DNA of 38,291 nt from Alphaproteobacteria bacterium RIFCSPLOWO2_01_FULL_40_26 (lineage in GTDB: Bacteria > Pseudomonadota > Alphaproteobacteria > Rickettsiales > UBA1997): NCBI GenBank assembly GCA_001767955.1, contig MEMO01000006.1:1-38291 (forward strand), given 5' to 3'. The translations under genes were made by a program, and so were the position numbers. Positions 17,699 through 25,402 of the stretch are shown here, one piece after another. Numbering within the stretch: the first letter of the stretch is position 1; every line of letters begins with the position of its first letter. A model generated the notes under the pieces. The model was not told the origin of the DNA. It saw only the letters and a list, made by a program, of their open reading frames with translations, and did no database searches.

Positions 17699-18605
17699 TT
17701 TTTTTGCCGTAAATTATTACTGAAGAAGTTAGGCCAACACCAAATCCGGCGAAAATATTTACCGAATTTTTGTTGGAAAAATTCAGGGGAAAATCTTTGA
17801 GTAAAAATGGAATCGAAGAAGAAACGGTGTTGCCGTAAGCAGAATAATTTTCAAAAACTTTTTCTTTTTCGAAAGACAATAAAGACTTTATACCATCAAC
17901 AACCACGCGGCTGGCTTGATGAATGTAAATACCATTAATTTTGAGATTATTGTTTTTGCAAAAATTTATCGCTTCAACAATTTGTGGCACAACTTTAATG
18001 CGGGTAAACATCCATATTTCTGCACCAGACATATGCAAAAAACCGTTATTTTCTTTTTTGCCAGCTGATTGAAATAAAAGATTGCGCTTGCTGCCATCGG
18101 TGAAATGGCTTTCGTAAATAATTCCAAATTGTGGATCATATTGACAGATGGTGGCGCTGGCGCCATCGCTAAAAACAGCGTTAGTTGAGCGATCAGCATC
18201 ATGCAATTTGCTGCGATAACGATCGGCGGTAACCAAAAGAATGTTGTTATAAAATGAATTGAGCTTGTCGATTAGGCACAAAGCTTGCACGAAACCCGAA
18301 CAGCCTTGGCTGATATCAATGGCAAGACAGTCTGATGGCAGTCCAAGTCGGTTGGAAAGTGTAATGGAATTGGCAGGAAGATAATCGTCGGGAGTTTGGG
18401 TTACCATCATGCAAAGCTTGATAGAATTTTTATCGATGTATTTTTCAATATTGGTGCAGGCCGTTAGAGCCAAAGAAACCGTACTATCATCAGACTGATA
18501 AACATATTCGATGCCGGTTTTTTGGATTAAATCATCATTATCAAACAAAGAGTTGACCGCGATTTTTTTAGCGCCAAGCGCAGTTTCAGTTTTTAACAAA
18601 CGCAT
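17691..18605 (-). CDS. 3-oxoacyl-ACP synthase III (KAS III/FabH-like)
   Basis: The 304-residue protein carries a complete KAS III triad: C102 in DISQGCSGF, H229 in IYIHQAS and N259 in YSAYGNTVSSS. The C-terminal loop reads IFAGFGVGLTSSV. It should condense an acyl-CoA starter with malonyl-ACP. I set the start at ATG 18605, 20 bp inside the acp gene, since the frame upstream (open to 18674) lies wholly within acp and has no KAS III features. It is probably not the housekeeping FabH, because it sits with its own ACP, reductase and GNAT rather than with plsX or fabD. It may thus form a specific short 3-oxoacyl chain for sugar decoration. Confidence 0.87.
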   Translation of the reverse strand: MRLLKTETALGAKKIAVNSLFDNDDLIQKTGIEYVYQSDDSTVSLALTACTNIEKYIDKNSIKLCMMVTQTPDDYLPANSITLSNRLGLPSDCLAIDISQGCSGFVQALCLIDKLNSFYNNILLVTADRYRSKLHDADRSTNAVFSDGASATICQYDPQFGIIYESHFTDGSKRNLLFQSAGKKENNGFLHMSGAEIWMFTRIKVVPQIVEAINFCKNNNLKINGIYIHQASRVVVDGIKSLLSFEKEKVFENYSAYGNTVSSSIPFLLKDFPLNFSNKNSVNIFAGFGVGLTSSVIIYGKKNG

Positions 18606-18837
18606 TACTGCAACGATTGAGACAATCGAGAATTTCCTTGATAGAAGTTGAGGCGGCAAGCTCTTGGCTTTCATTATATTGATCGCCGATTTCTTCAGAG
18701 ATTTTGCTTAAAATTGCCAAATGACCCAAACTATCCCATTCAAGAATATCGCTGGATTTGGTGTTGATGTTGATGGAATTTTTGTCCACCTCCAAAGCTG
18801 CAGAAACAATAGAAATCACTTTGTCTTCAGTAATCAT
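18586..18837 (-). CDS. Acyl carrier protein
   Basis: The 83-residue acidic protein has the phosphopantetheine site as D-S-L with S36 (ILEWDSLGHLAIL). It is flanked by an N-terminal helix and a C-terminal helix (STSIKEILDCL), the four-helix ACP pattern. The start is ATG 18837, one codon inside a possible TTG. It lacks the usual FabD/FabF neighbours and is not the typical housekeeping ACP sequence. It most likely tethers the acyl chain made by the next genes (KAS III and SDR). It is the first gene of its operon; a weak promoter can be read upstream. Confidence 0.87.
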   Translation of the reverse strand: MITEDKVISIVSAALEVDKNSININTKSSDILEWDSLGHLAILSKISEEIGDQYNESQELAASTSIKEILDCLNRCSNAFVKN

Positions 18838-18884
18838 CAAAAGAACGGAAATTGGTTTTTAAAAATAAGTAGCAAAGGCGGTAA

Positions 18885-18911
18885 AAAATATGCGAGATCC
18901 TGCAAAGTCAA
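18885..18911 (-). promoter_or_regulatory. Possible sigma-70 promoter of the acp operon
   Basis: On the minus strand TTGACT (18911-18906) is followed after 15 bp by TATTTT (18890-18885), about 50 bp before the acp ATG. Spacing is short and the -10 is poor, so this is tentative. Apart from this and the long palindrome at 18976-19154, I see nothing in the 351 bp between acp and the tRNA. Confidence 0.3.
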
Positions 18912-18975
18912 GAAACAAGAGAGAATTTTCCACTTTTTTGAAGCCATCAAAAATTCATCAACAATTTATTGTATT

Positions 18976-19154
18976 ATCCCAGATCCGTCATTAGAACCGT
19001 CCAGAATTCCGCTAAGCCACGATTCTCTTGGCCTCGGGCGAGCACCGCACCGGAAGCGTATCATGCATACGCTGACGGAGCGGAGCGCAGAACGAGGTCA
19101 AGAGAATCGTGGATTAGTAGGAATTATCGGCGGTTCTAATGACGGATCTGGGAT
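18976..19154. repeat. 179-bp imperfect palindrome beside tRNA-Ala
   Basis: The ends, starting ATCCCAGATCCGTCATTAG at 18976, are mirrored by the complement ending at 19154. Inner arms (CCACGATTCTCTTG near 19017 and its complement near 19100) also pair, with a small apical palindrome around 19054. It is GC-richer than its surroundings and carries no gene. It resembles neither family A nor family B in sequence, but like them it is a long inverted repeat of 140-180 bp. No target duplication is clear. Confidence 0.8.
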
Positions 19155-19188
19155 TATATATCAACTTTGACAAGTTCATAAAAACTTT

Positions 19189-19264
19189 GGGGCTATAGCG
19201 CAGCTGGTAGCGCGCTTGCATGGCATGCAAGAGGTCACGAGTTCGACTCTCGTTAGCTCCACCA
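19189..19264 (+). tRNA. tRNA-Ala (anticodon GGC)
   Basis: The 76-nt sequence folds as a standard cloverleaf. The acceptor GGGGCTA pairs with TAGCTCC (one G-T). The anticodon arm CTTGC-ATGGCAT-GCAAG gives anticodon GGC (alanine codon GCC), and the T arm contains GTTCGACTC. The discriminator A and CCA (19262-19264) are encoded. It stands between the 179-bp palindrome and the transposase remnant, a common kind of integration site. No second copy of its 3' end is visible in the window, so an attachment-site role is not demonstrated. Confidence 0.95.
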
Positions 19265-19387
19265 CCTCCCTTCAAGGCTTGGTGAAATTTTCTAGAATTT
19301 ATTTATTATTTGGTCCATCCATGCCAAAGAACATCGAGTTCCACACTGACTCCAAACTTTATGACAATGCCAGAAAGAAACTCGTAA

Positions 19388-19422
19388 GAACCTGTACTGA
19401 ATCTTTTTTAACCCCAGATTTT
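19388..19422. mobile_element. Truncated family A element end
   Basis: Thirty-five bases starting GAACCTGTACTGAATC match the left end of the complete copy at 20053 with one difference. The match stops abruptly where the family B repeat begins at 19423. It thus records a family A insertion into the transposase, later cut by family B insertion or deletion. The preceding bases GTAA contain the expected TA. Confidence 0.8.
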
Positions 19423-19567
19423 GGTTGTTATCAAAAATATTGTGTCTCTAAAAACAGATCCTGAAGCAAGTTCAGGATGACATGTTTTGGAACCATCTTT
19501 CCCTAATTGTCATCCTGAACTTGTTTCAGGATCTGTTTTTTCTGGACACAAAATTTTAAGAACAATC
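19423..19567. repeat. Family B REPIN-like repeat, copy B3
   Basis: This 145-bp copy has ends GGTTGTTATC and AAGAACAATC and two opposed REP-like hairpins. It is almost identical to B1 and B4 in its right half. It abuts the truncated family A end on the left and the transposase codons for YDGHTL on the right, so it lies within the dead IS. Confidence 0.88.
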
Positions 19568-20052
19568 TACGATGGACACACTCTTAAACCAGCCTTGGAA
19601 TCAGCGGAAAAAATTACCGGCGTAAAAATTGATTCAGCAACTGTGGATCGTGGATACAAAGGACATGGAGTCGCGAAACTGATCCACTCCGAAATCACAC
19701 TAAAATCTTCATCTCCGGTCAAAAAAAGGAATCACAAAATCAATCAGGAAGCAGCTCAAACGTAGATCGGCAATTGAACCGACGATTGGTCACATGAAGC
19801 AGGGAGGAAAGCCGGGACTTTGCAGACTTAGGGGAATTATCGGAGATCAAATAAATGCATTACTAACTGGAGTAGGATACAATCTACGCCTGATCCTGAA
19901 CCACATCAGGAAGTTGATGAAACTCAGAAGACTCAGGAATTTTTTAATCCAAATTTTGCTTCACCTGTTGGAGACTTTTTTGCCAAAATTCTATCGATTT
20001 GGAAAATGCTGAGGATGGGAAGTTGGTTCTTCAGTGGGGACTAAATATCTTA

Positions 20053-20212
20053 GAACCTGTCCTGAATCTTTTTTAACCCCAGATTTTAGCATGTTTTTAG
20101 CGCTTTTTTGACAAAATTACGAAGCGTATCTGGCAATACGGTGAGTAATTTTGTCAAAAAATAAGCAAAAACAGGGTAAAATATGGGGTTAAAAAAGATT
20201 TAGGACAGGTTC
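20053..20212. mobile_element. Family A miniature palindromic element, copy A3 (160 bp)
   Basis: Ends GAACCTGTCC and complement bracket paired arms and a centre GTATCTGGCAATAC. The flanks are TTA at 20050-20052 and TTA at 20213-20215, a 2- or 3-bp target duplication. The right-hand TTA is, on the minus strand, the TAA stop of the 1164-residue protein. Its outer arm sequence (CTGAATCTTTTTTAACCCCA) differs from copies A1 and A2, though the two arms match one another. The 40 bp between the transposase remnant and this element hold nothing recognisable. Confidence 0.88.
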
Positions 20213-23200
20213 TTACCCATAAATGCTGACAAACTTTTCGTCTAGTTTGTTTCTACGACAAAACTCATCTTTAACTTCACTGGCTTCTTTTTTAATTTCG
20301 CTCCAATCACTTTCTTCAATTAATCCGAATACTTGTTTTACAAAATCAATATCAACACCCATAAAATAGCCCTTAACTTTAAGCATCAGTTTAATCACTT
20401 CCCAAGCTGTTTTGTGACAATTTTGTAAATCTTCGAACAATTTTTCACCAATAATAAAAATTTCTGGTCTTCTTTCTTCTCCAGATTCTTTTGCAGATTC
20501 CAATAATTGCTCAAGTGCCCATTTACGATCAAATAAGCCAGATTTATACCACCATTTAAACGACTGATATTCTTCAACAGAGATTGGCAATTCGGCAGAA
20601 TTTTTTATTCTCCAATCCCATAAATTTTTGAACCTACCCAAAAACTCTTTTGGCACAGGATTATTTTCATTACAGCACCATCTTCCAATCAAAGAAATCA
20701 TTGCCGATCCATCTTTTGGACGCTTCTTGAAAAGTTTTTTTAATAGATCATCTTCAAGTTTTATCTTACCTCTGGAATAAAATACTGCGATACTTTCGCC
20801 AAGCTTGAAATTGCTGCGCTTGCTGTCTTTTTCCTCATCAGTAGGATTCTCAAGGGCTAAAAGATATTTATCTTTAAGCAAATCAAACATGTCATCGAAT
20901 GATGGAACAAAGTTTATGTAAGTCAGCCAAACTGCATTGAATCTTGCCTTGTTCTTCTTTGGGAGAATCGCTTCTAGATTATCCTTAACCCATTTTTGAT
21001 TAATCAAATTAATCCAAGGCAAATAACGCCCTAAAACAGCAAAACCTTCAAGATAAGAATCTTTAGAAATTAGGTTATCTAAAACTGAAGTAAGAATTTC
21101 AGAGGCGTATTTCTTGTTGTTTTTTCTAAACTCTAACAAGGCTAACTCAATTAAAGCAGCTAAAGCTTCGCCGTGACAGCTATTGATTGCTCGGCTATAA
21201 TATCGGTCATCATCATTATCATTAATTTCCCACTTTTCTAGAATTGCATCTTTATCAAGAATCATTTTCTTCAAAACCAAAACCACATTTTTTGAAAGAT
21301 TTTCAGGAATTTGATTTTGCTCTTTAGATTTGCAGCTTTCAGAAATTAGCTTTGCGAATTCTTGTTTGCACCAGCCCCAGTGACTGTCTCCATCAAAGCT
21401 ATAGCTGTCAAAATTACTAAATTCCTCATTTTTAAAGTCAGTAGACTGATCAGCAATCCATTTTCCTAACTCAATAATCTTTATCCAATCCTCTTCTGTT
21501 TTATTTGGATATTTTGTTAAGGCTCTAAGTAGGCGTTTTGGATAAGTTGGATTAGAAAGTTGGTTAAATAGTGCCAAGCCATCCAGATATTTTTTTGGAC
21601 TCTTTTCAAAATCTTTTTCCAATGCATTACCTAGTCCTCTGGGATTTGGTGCGTTAAATCCCTCTCCTTTCTTTGGTTGCCACGAGGTTATGAATTTTAT
21701 TATTTTTTTAATTTGCATCTTCGCCAACTCTTCTTCGGCAATTGGAGAATGATCTGTAATAAATTCAGCTTCTTTAACATGGTGTGGTAAATCTGGCCGC
21801 TCTTCCTTCTGAAATTCTTTGCTTAGCTCTTGATATTTCTTTTTCCACTCGCCACTTAATCCATCATTGATGCAATCCAATTTATTGAACAGCCACCTGT
21901 TGGCGCATAGATCTCTTTCTTTTTTTGCATTATCGTTATCTGAAGCTTTAGTATTTTTTCTTTCTTCAAAGCCATCATTTATAAAACCTAGAATTTTCTT
22001 CTTATTTGCAGCAGAAAGATTTTTAAATTCTTGTTTAAGCAAAAGATAATATTCGTGGTGAATATGGTAGTTATCAAACCTCTCTTTAACAACCAAGTGC
22101 TTCGCTACAGCTTTATTTTGCTTTTCTGGATACTTACGCAGCAGATGAAGAATAATTCTGGTAAATATCAAAAAATCCGAACCATCACTTAGTTTTTCTT
22201 CCAAAACTCCAATTACTTTTGTTTTGTTTTTTGAGTCATTTTCAAAGATGTATTCAGCCACATCACGAATTGCTGTAATTAACTTAAATTCAGCAGCATT
22301 TCTGTATTGATCCTGTTCATGATCTTCAATTGCAGAACGATTAAAACATAAACGCTGATTACTTTCTTTCGCAAATTTTCCATCAACTGCATTCTTCAAA
22401 ATTTTGCACAAAGTTTCAAACAGCTTGAGGGAGCTTTTTACTAAAACAGAATTTTTAATAACCTTCAAAACCTCTTCGTAATCATAATCCTCCATGTTGG
22501 CAGAATCATTAAATCTTGTCTTAAAATCGTTGAACTTAGCTTTCTGATCATCTGGTTTTATCAACAATAATTCTTCAGCAATTTCTAAAACTAATTTTTC
22601 ATAACCCTTTCTAACCAAATCATTTAAAAAATCTTTCACATAATGGCTGTTGGTGGTGGCATTCAAATTTTGACTATTCTTTAGATAATCACGATAAGCA
22701 TTTCCAACTTTTAGACTATAGTTTTTTTCATCAGGAAAATTTTCACTAATCTTAAAAATTCTCATCAAAACAAAATGACCAACATCAATATTTTTGCTTA
22801 AGCGTTTTTCTAGATAAGGTTTGATTATTTCAAAAACTTCAGATGGTTCCTCTTTTGCAACCTTTGATAAGTAAATACCTTGAGGCCAACTTTCTAATTC
22901 TGATTTTTCTGGTGGAAGATGTTCTTTAAAACGTTGAAGCCATTTAGGATTTCTTAAATTTTGAAAAAAATATTCTTCAGTTTCTTTTGTTATATTAATA
23001 CGAACATGATTTGTTATGCGGTCATCATCTATAAATGGCTCTGTATTAATTTTTTTTAAAATCTTCTTTATATTCTCGATCCTATCTAAATAGCTGGATG
23101 CTAAAATCAAAAACGCATCTTCAACATCAGATATCATTGACCCAACTTCTGTTAGACCATGTTTTAATTCTTGATCAAAATGACGGAAACGATGAGTGCC

Positions 23201-23707
23201 TTCTTTTTTTGAGTACAAATTTTTTACAAAATCATCGACAACTTTATCACCACCGTACTTGACGCTTAACTTGTCTTCAACAAATTTTCTAATTCTCTTT
23301 TTATCGTAATTTTCTTCTTCTTTTTGGCTTAGCCTTTTTGTAATTATTTTTAAAATGTCAGAAATGTCATCTCCACTACTTGCAAGACCCATCTCTTTAG
23401 TTGCATTTAAAAGTATTTTTTTGTTAAGAGATTCTTCTCTTCTAAGCATTGAATTTAACATCTCATTCAAACAATGAGTTAAAACTAGCTCTATTGCAGG
23501 CATATCCGGATACGCTTGGCAGAATAACATTGTTTTATATATCTTCTTTGCATCGCCAGCCTCTATCTTATCCAAGAAATCAATCACTTTCTTCTGTCTT
23601 TCAGACAAATTTTTTTCCAGATATTCTCCAACAGAATTTAATGTTTCTGTGGGAACGGAATTTGATGTTTTTGTAGGAAAGGGAGGCGAGTTAATCATAT
23701 TGATCAC
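20213..23707 (-). CDS. Large helical protein of unknown function in AbiE-linked operon
   Basis: I do not recognise this 1164-residue protein. It is almost wholly alpha-helical by composition, soluble, rich in lysine, glutamate and leucine, with many 35-45-residue helix pairs that look like HEAT- or TPR-type repeats. No Walker A, nuclease, protease or membrane motif is seen. A conserved-looking block W-P-x-x-x-Y-L-x-x-V-A lies near residue 280 (ESWPQGIYLSKVA), and a tryptophan-rich segment (SFKWWYKSGLF) near residue 1065. GTG 23707 overlaps the MNT-HEPN stop (GTGA); ATG 23698 is an alternative start. It is the last and largest gene of an operon with AbiEi, AbiEii and MNT-HEPN. It could be a scaffold, sensor or target-binding partner; this is inference. 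Its stop codon abuts a family A element. Confidence 0.8.
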   Translation of the reverse strand: MINMINSPPFPTKTSNSVPTETLNSVGEYLEKNLSERQKKVIDFLDKIEAGDAKKIYKTMLFCQAYPDMPAIELVLTHCLNEMLNSMLRREESLNKKILLNATKEMGLASSGDDISDILKIITKRLSQKEEENYDKKRIRKFVEDKLSVKYGGDKVVDDFVKNLYSKKEGTHRFRHFDQELKHGLTEVGSMISDVEDAFLILASSYLDRIENIKKILKKINTEPFIDDDRITNHVRINITKETEEYFFQNLRNPKWLQRFKEHLPPEKSELESWPQGIYLSKVAKEEPSEVFEIIKPYLEKRLSKNIDVGHFVLMRIFKISENFPDEKNYSLKVGNAYRDYLKNSQNLNATTNSHYVKDFLNDLVRKGYEKLVLEIAEELLLIKPDDQKAKFNDFKTRFNDSANMEDYDYEEVLKVIKNSVLVKSSLKLFETLCKILKNAVDGKFAKESNQRLCFNRSAIEDHEQDQYRNAAEFKLITAIRDVAEYIFENDSKNKTKVIGVLEEKLSDGSDFLIFTRIILHLLRKYPEKQNKAVAKHLVVKERFDNYHIHHEYYLLLKQEFKNLSAANKKKILGFINDGFEERKNTKASDNDNAKKERDLCANRWLFNKLDCINDGLSGEWKKKYQELSKEFQKEERPDLPHHVKEAEFITDHSPIAEEELAKMQIKKIIKFITSWQPKKGEGFNAPNPRGLGNALEKDFEKSPKKYLDGLALFNQLSNPTYPKRLLRALTKYPNKTEEDWIKIIELGKWIADQSTDFKNEEFSNFDSYSFDGDSHWGWCKQEFAKLISESCKSKEQNQIPENLSKNVVLVLKKMILDKDAILEKWEINDNDDDRYYSRAINSCHGEALAALIELALLEFRKNNKKYASEILTSVLDNLISKDSYLEGFAVLGRYLPWINLINQKWVKDNLEAILPKKNKARFNAVWLTYINFVPSFDDMFDLLKDKYLLALENPTDEEKDSKRSNFKLGESIAVFYSRGKIKLEDDLLKKLFKKRPKDGSAMISLIGRWCCNENNPVPKEFLGRFKNLWDWRIKNSAELPISVEEYQSFKWWYKSGLFDRKWALEQLLESAKESGEERRPEIFIIGEKLFEDLQNCHKTAWEVIKLMLKVKGYFMGVDIDFVKQVFGLIEESDWSEIKKEASEVKDEFCRRNKLDEKFVSIYG

Positions 23708-24576
23708 AGACTAATCTTCCTTGAGCACACATCTTCAGTAATCTTTAAGAGATTCTTTACATCTTCTGCCAAGACTTCCAAATCCTCTTTTGAAATCTTA
23801 TATTTTGGATCATATCTACCACCGATGTAAGCATATTCTAAAAGTTTGAAACGTTCTTTTTGTTCTTCGGTTTCTCTGATAAATAAGCTGCGTAATTTAG
23901 GGAAATATTCTTCACATTCTTTGCCAAGGATTGCCAAGAAATGTTCGTTTGGATTGTAAAGTGTAAAAACAAGTAGAATGGTTTTGTAAGCGTGTTCAGC
24001 AGATTGATGAAGATCAAAAGCAGCTTTGCCAAAATAAGATGAATCGTTTTCTGATTTTTTAAAATCGGATCCAAAGTCATCAAAGAACATTTCGGCTCTT
24101 TTAAACCAATGCTCAAAATATTCCGTTCTGAATTTTTGAATCTCATCATCACTTAAATTTCTGCGATCAGCAAAATCAAAATTGCCAGCGTCAAAAATCA
24201 CGATTCCTTCTTCTTTAATGTCAGAATAGAAATACTGCCCAACGGAGAGCTTGTTGTTTAGCTCTTCAATGTCGTGGGTTAAAATTCTTGGATCGGCGCT
24301 TAGTTTTAAGTTGCGGCATTTTTCGCCGATTTCGTGCCAGAGGTTTGTATCAAGAGCGGTTATGGCATCTTTTGTTACAACCAAAATATCATAATCAGAA
24401 ACATGTCCAGATTTGCGGTTTTCAGCTAAGTCTTTCTTTTCTTTGTAATCGCCGCGGGCGTAAGAACCGAAAAGGATAATTTTTTCAACATCTTTGCAGT
24501 TATCGCGGATTGTAGAAATGATTTTTGCCAACTCGTCGTGCTTACGTTGCGGTAAGTGTTTAAGAGAATTGTTCAT
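23704..24576 (-). CDS. MNT nucleotidyltransferase - HEPN fusion protein
   Basis: This 290-residue protein has two domains. Residues about 15-125 form a minimal nucleotidyltransferase with ILFGSYARGD and, after a lysine-rich insert, the acidic pair SDYDILVV. Residues about 150-285 form a HEPN-type helical bundle (EHWFKRAEMFF, AAFDLHQSAEHAYK, GGRYDPKYKISKEDLEVL). MNT and HEPN proteins usually act as antitoxin and RNase toxin, or are joined as here. A catalytic RX4-6H motif is not clear; R-T-E-Y-F-E-H near 150 fits the spacing but lies in the first helix. I chose ATG 24576 because AGGAG, overlapping the AbiEii stop, stands seven bases upstream. An ATG at 24582 is too close to that site. Confidence 0.83.
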   Translation of the reverse strand: MNNSLKHLPQRKHDELAKIISTIRDNCKDVEKIILFGSYARGDYKEKKDLAENRKSGHVSDYDILVVTKDAITALDTNLWHEIGEKCRNLKLSADPRILTHDIEELNNKLSVGQYFYSDIKEEGIVIFDAGNFDFADRRNLSDDEIQKFRTEYFEHWFKRAEMFFDDFGSDFKKSENDSSYFGKAAFDLHQSAEHAYKTILLVFTLYNPNEHFLAILGKECEEYFPKLRSLFIRETEEQKERFKLLEYAYIGGRYDPKYKISKEDLEVLAEDVKNLLKITEDVCSRKISL

Positions 24577-24586
24577 AAGCATACTC

Positions 24587-25402
24587 CTAAATTCGGTTAA
24601 TAATTTCACTTTTTACATACTCAAAAGCTTCGTCAAAATTCCAGTTGGTCTGGCCAGGAATAAATGGAGTATTGTAAGGCGAGAATTGATGAGGCAGTAA
24701 AATATTCATATCGAGCTGAAAGTCTTTGTTTAAGCGCTTCAATTCGAGATTCTTTAAAAACAAATCTTTGGAAATTTTTAGTTTGCCGTGATCGCAATAT
24801 TTTTTGAAAATTTTTAAACACTCATCGATGTTTGCTAAATTTTTGCTGAAGACCATCCACAGATCGAATAAATCCCTACCTTTGCGCCTTTGATATAAAG
24901 CTCTTATCTTGGTTGCCATCAACTCTTCTAACTGATTAACCGCAACTATACTTTCGCCGCTAAACCATTCTGACTCAAAGCCGAAAGCTGCGTTATTGAT
25001 ATCCATTACTTGAAAATGCTCGGTGGTATTAATCTCAATTTTAAGCTTCATTGGCAGGCCGTTAACTGAAGTATATTTGTAAACCAATTTTGCTGATCGT
25101 TCAGTCAAAAGGCGGTTTGGCTCACCAAGCCAATTCAGTGCAATTCTAACGGCATCTATTGTTTCGCCAATTGGCTCAGCTCTCGTTTGTACAAAATCTA
25201 AATCTTCACTGTAACGCACTGATGGTTTGAGATAAATTTTATTGAGTGCAGTTCCGCCACGAAAAATCAGGCTATCTCTAACTTTTTGATTGCCGTAAAG
25301 ACAAACCAAAGCCCTGTTGATGATTAAATCCTGCTCAACCATATCAAGGGTTTGCCAAGGAGCATTTTGTTGCCATTTTTCTATGAAAAGTTTTGGGATC
25401 AT
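24587..25402 (-). CDS. AbiEii-type nucleotidyltransferase toxin
   Basis: The 271-residue protein has the motifs of the AbiEii/DUF1814 family. G-G-T-A-L lies in LIFRGGTALNKIY, then R-Y-S-E-D-L-D-F in the next strand, a lysine-containing motif at LKIEINTTEHF, and a downstream K-x-R-A-L-x-x-R-x-x-x-R-D-L-F-D block. AbiEii toxins are NTP-dependent nucleotidyltransferases; some modify tRNA acceptor ends and stop growth, in phage abortive infection or as type IV toxin-antitoxins. The ATG at 25402 overlaps the AbiEi stop (ATGA), as expected of such a pair. All key residues appear intact. Confidence 0.92.
   Translation of the reverse strand: MIPKLFIEKWQQNAPWQTLDMVEQDLIINRALVCLYGNQKVRDSLIFRGGTALNKIYLKPSVRYSEDLDFVQTRAEPIGETIDAVRIALNWLGEPNRLLTERSAKLVYKYTSVNGLPMKLKIEINTTEHFQVMDINNAAFGFESEWFSGESIVAVNQLEELMATKIRALYQRRKGRDLFDLWMVFSKNLANIDECLKIFKKYCDHGKLKISKDLFLKNLELKRLNKDFQLDMNILLPHQFSPYNTPFIPGQTNWNFDEAFEYVKSEIINRI

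Larger units (their letters stand above)
19318..20012 (+). pseudogene. IS5-family transposase remnant, interrupted and frameshifted
   Basis: Fragments of one transposase are recognisable in order. A short central piece (PKNIEFHTDSKLYDNARKKL, 19321-19380) is followed, after two inserted repeats, by the catalytic C-terminal part beginning YDGHTLKPALE at 19568 and containing VDRGYKGHG. The frame shifts at the seven-A run at 19721-19727. It resumes one base out of frame as GITKSIRKQLKRRSAIEPTI and then GHMKQGGK. The D-E part of the DDE triad is recognisable (D in ATVDRGY, E in AIEPTIG). The N-terminal half and both ends of the IS are missing. It is inactive. Confidence 0.85.

Noticed and set aside
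18606-18674. An upstream start for the KAS III gene
   Set aside because: These 23 codons lie entirely inside acp in another frame and show no KAS III features; ATG 18605 fits the family better.
19721-19727. Programmed frameshift at the A7 run in the transposase
   Set aside because: The two frames need a +1 step, whereas A-run slippage in IS elements is usually -1, and the gene is already truncated and interrupted; a decay indel is simpler.
8281-20212. Regularly repeated palindromes as a CRISPR array
   Set aside because: Copies are dispersed kilobases apart, 150-160 bp long, without spacers or cas genes.
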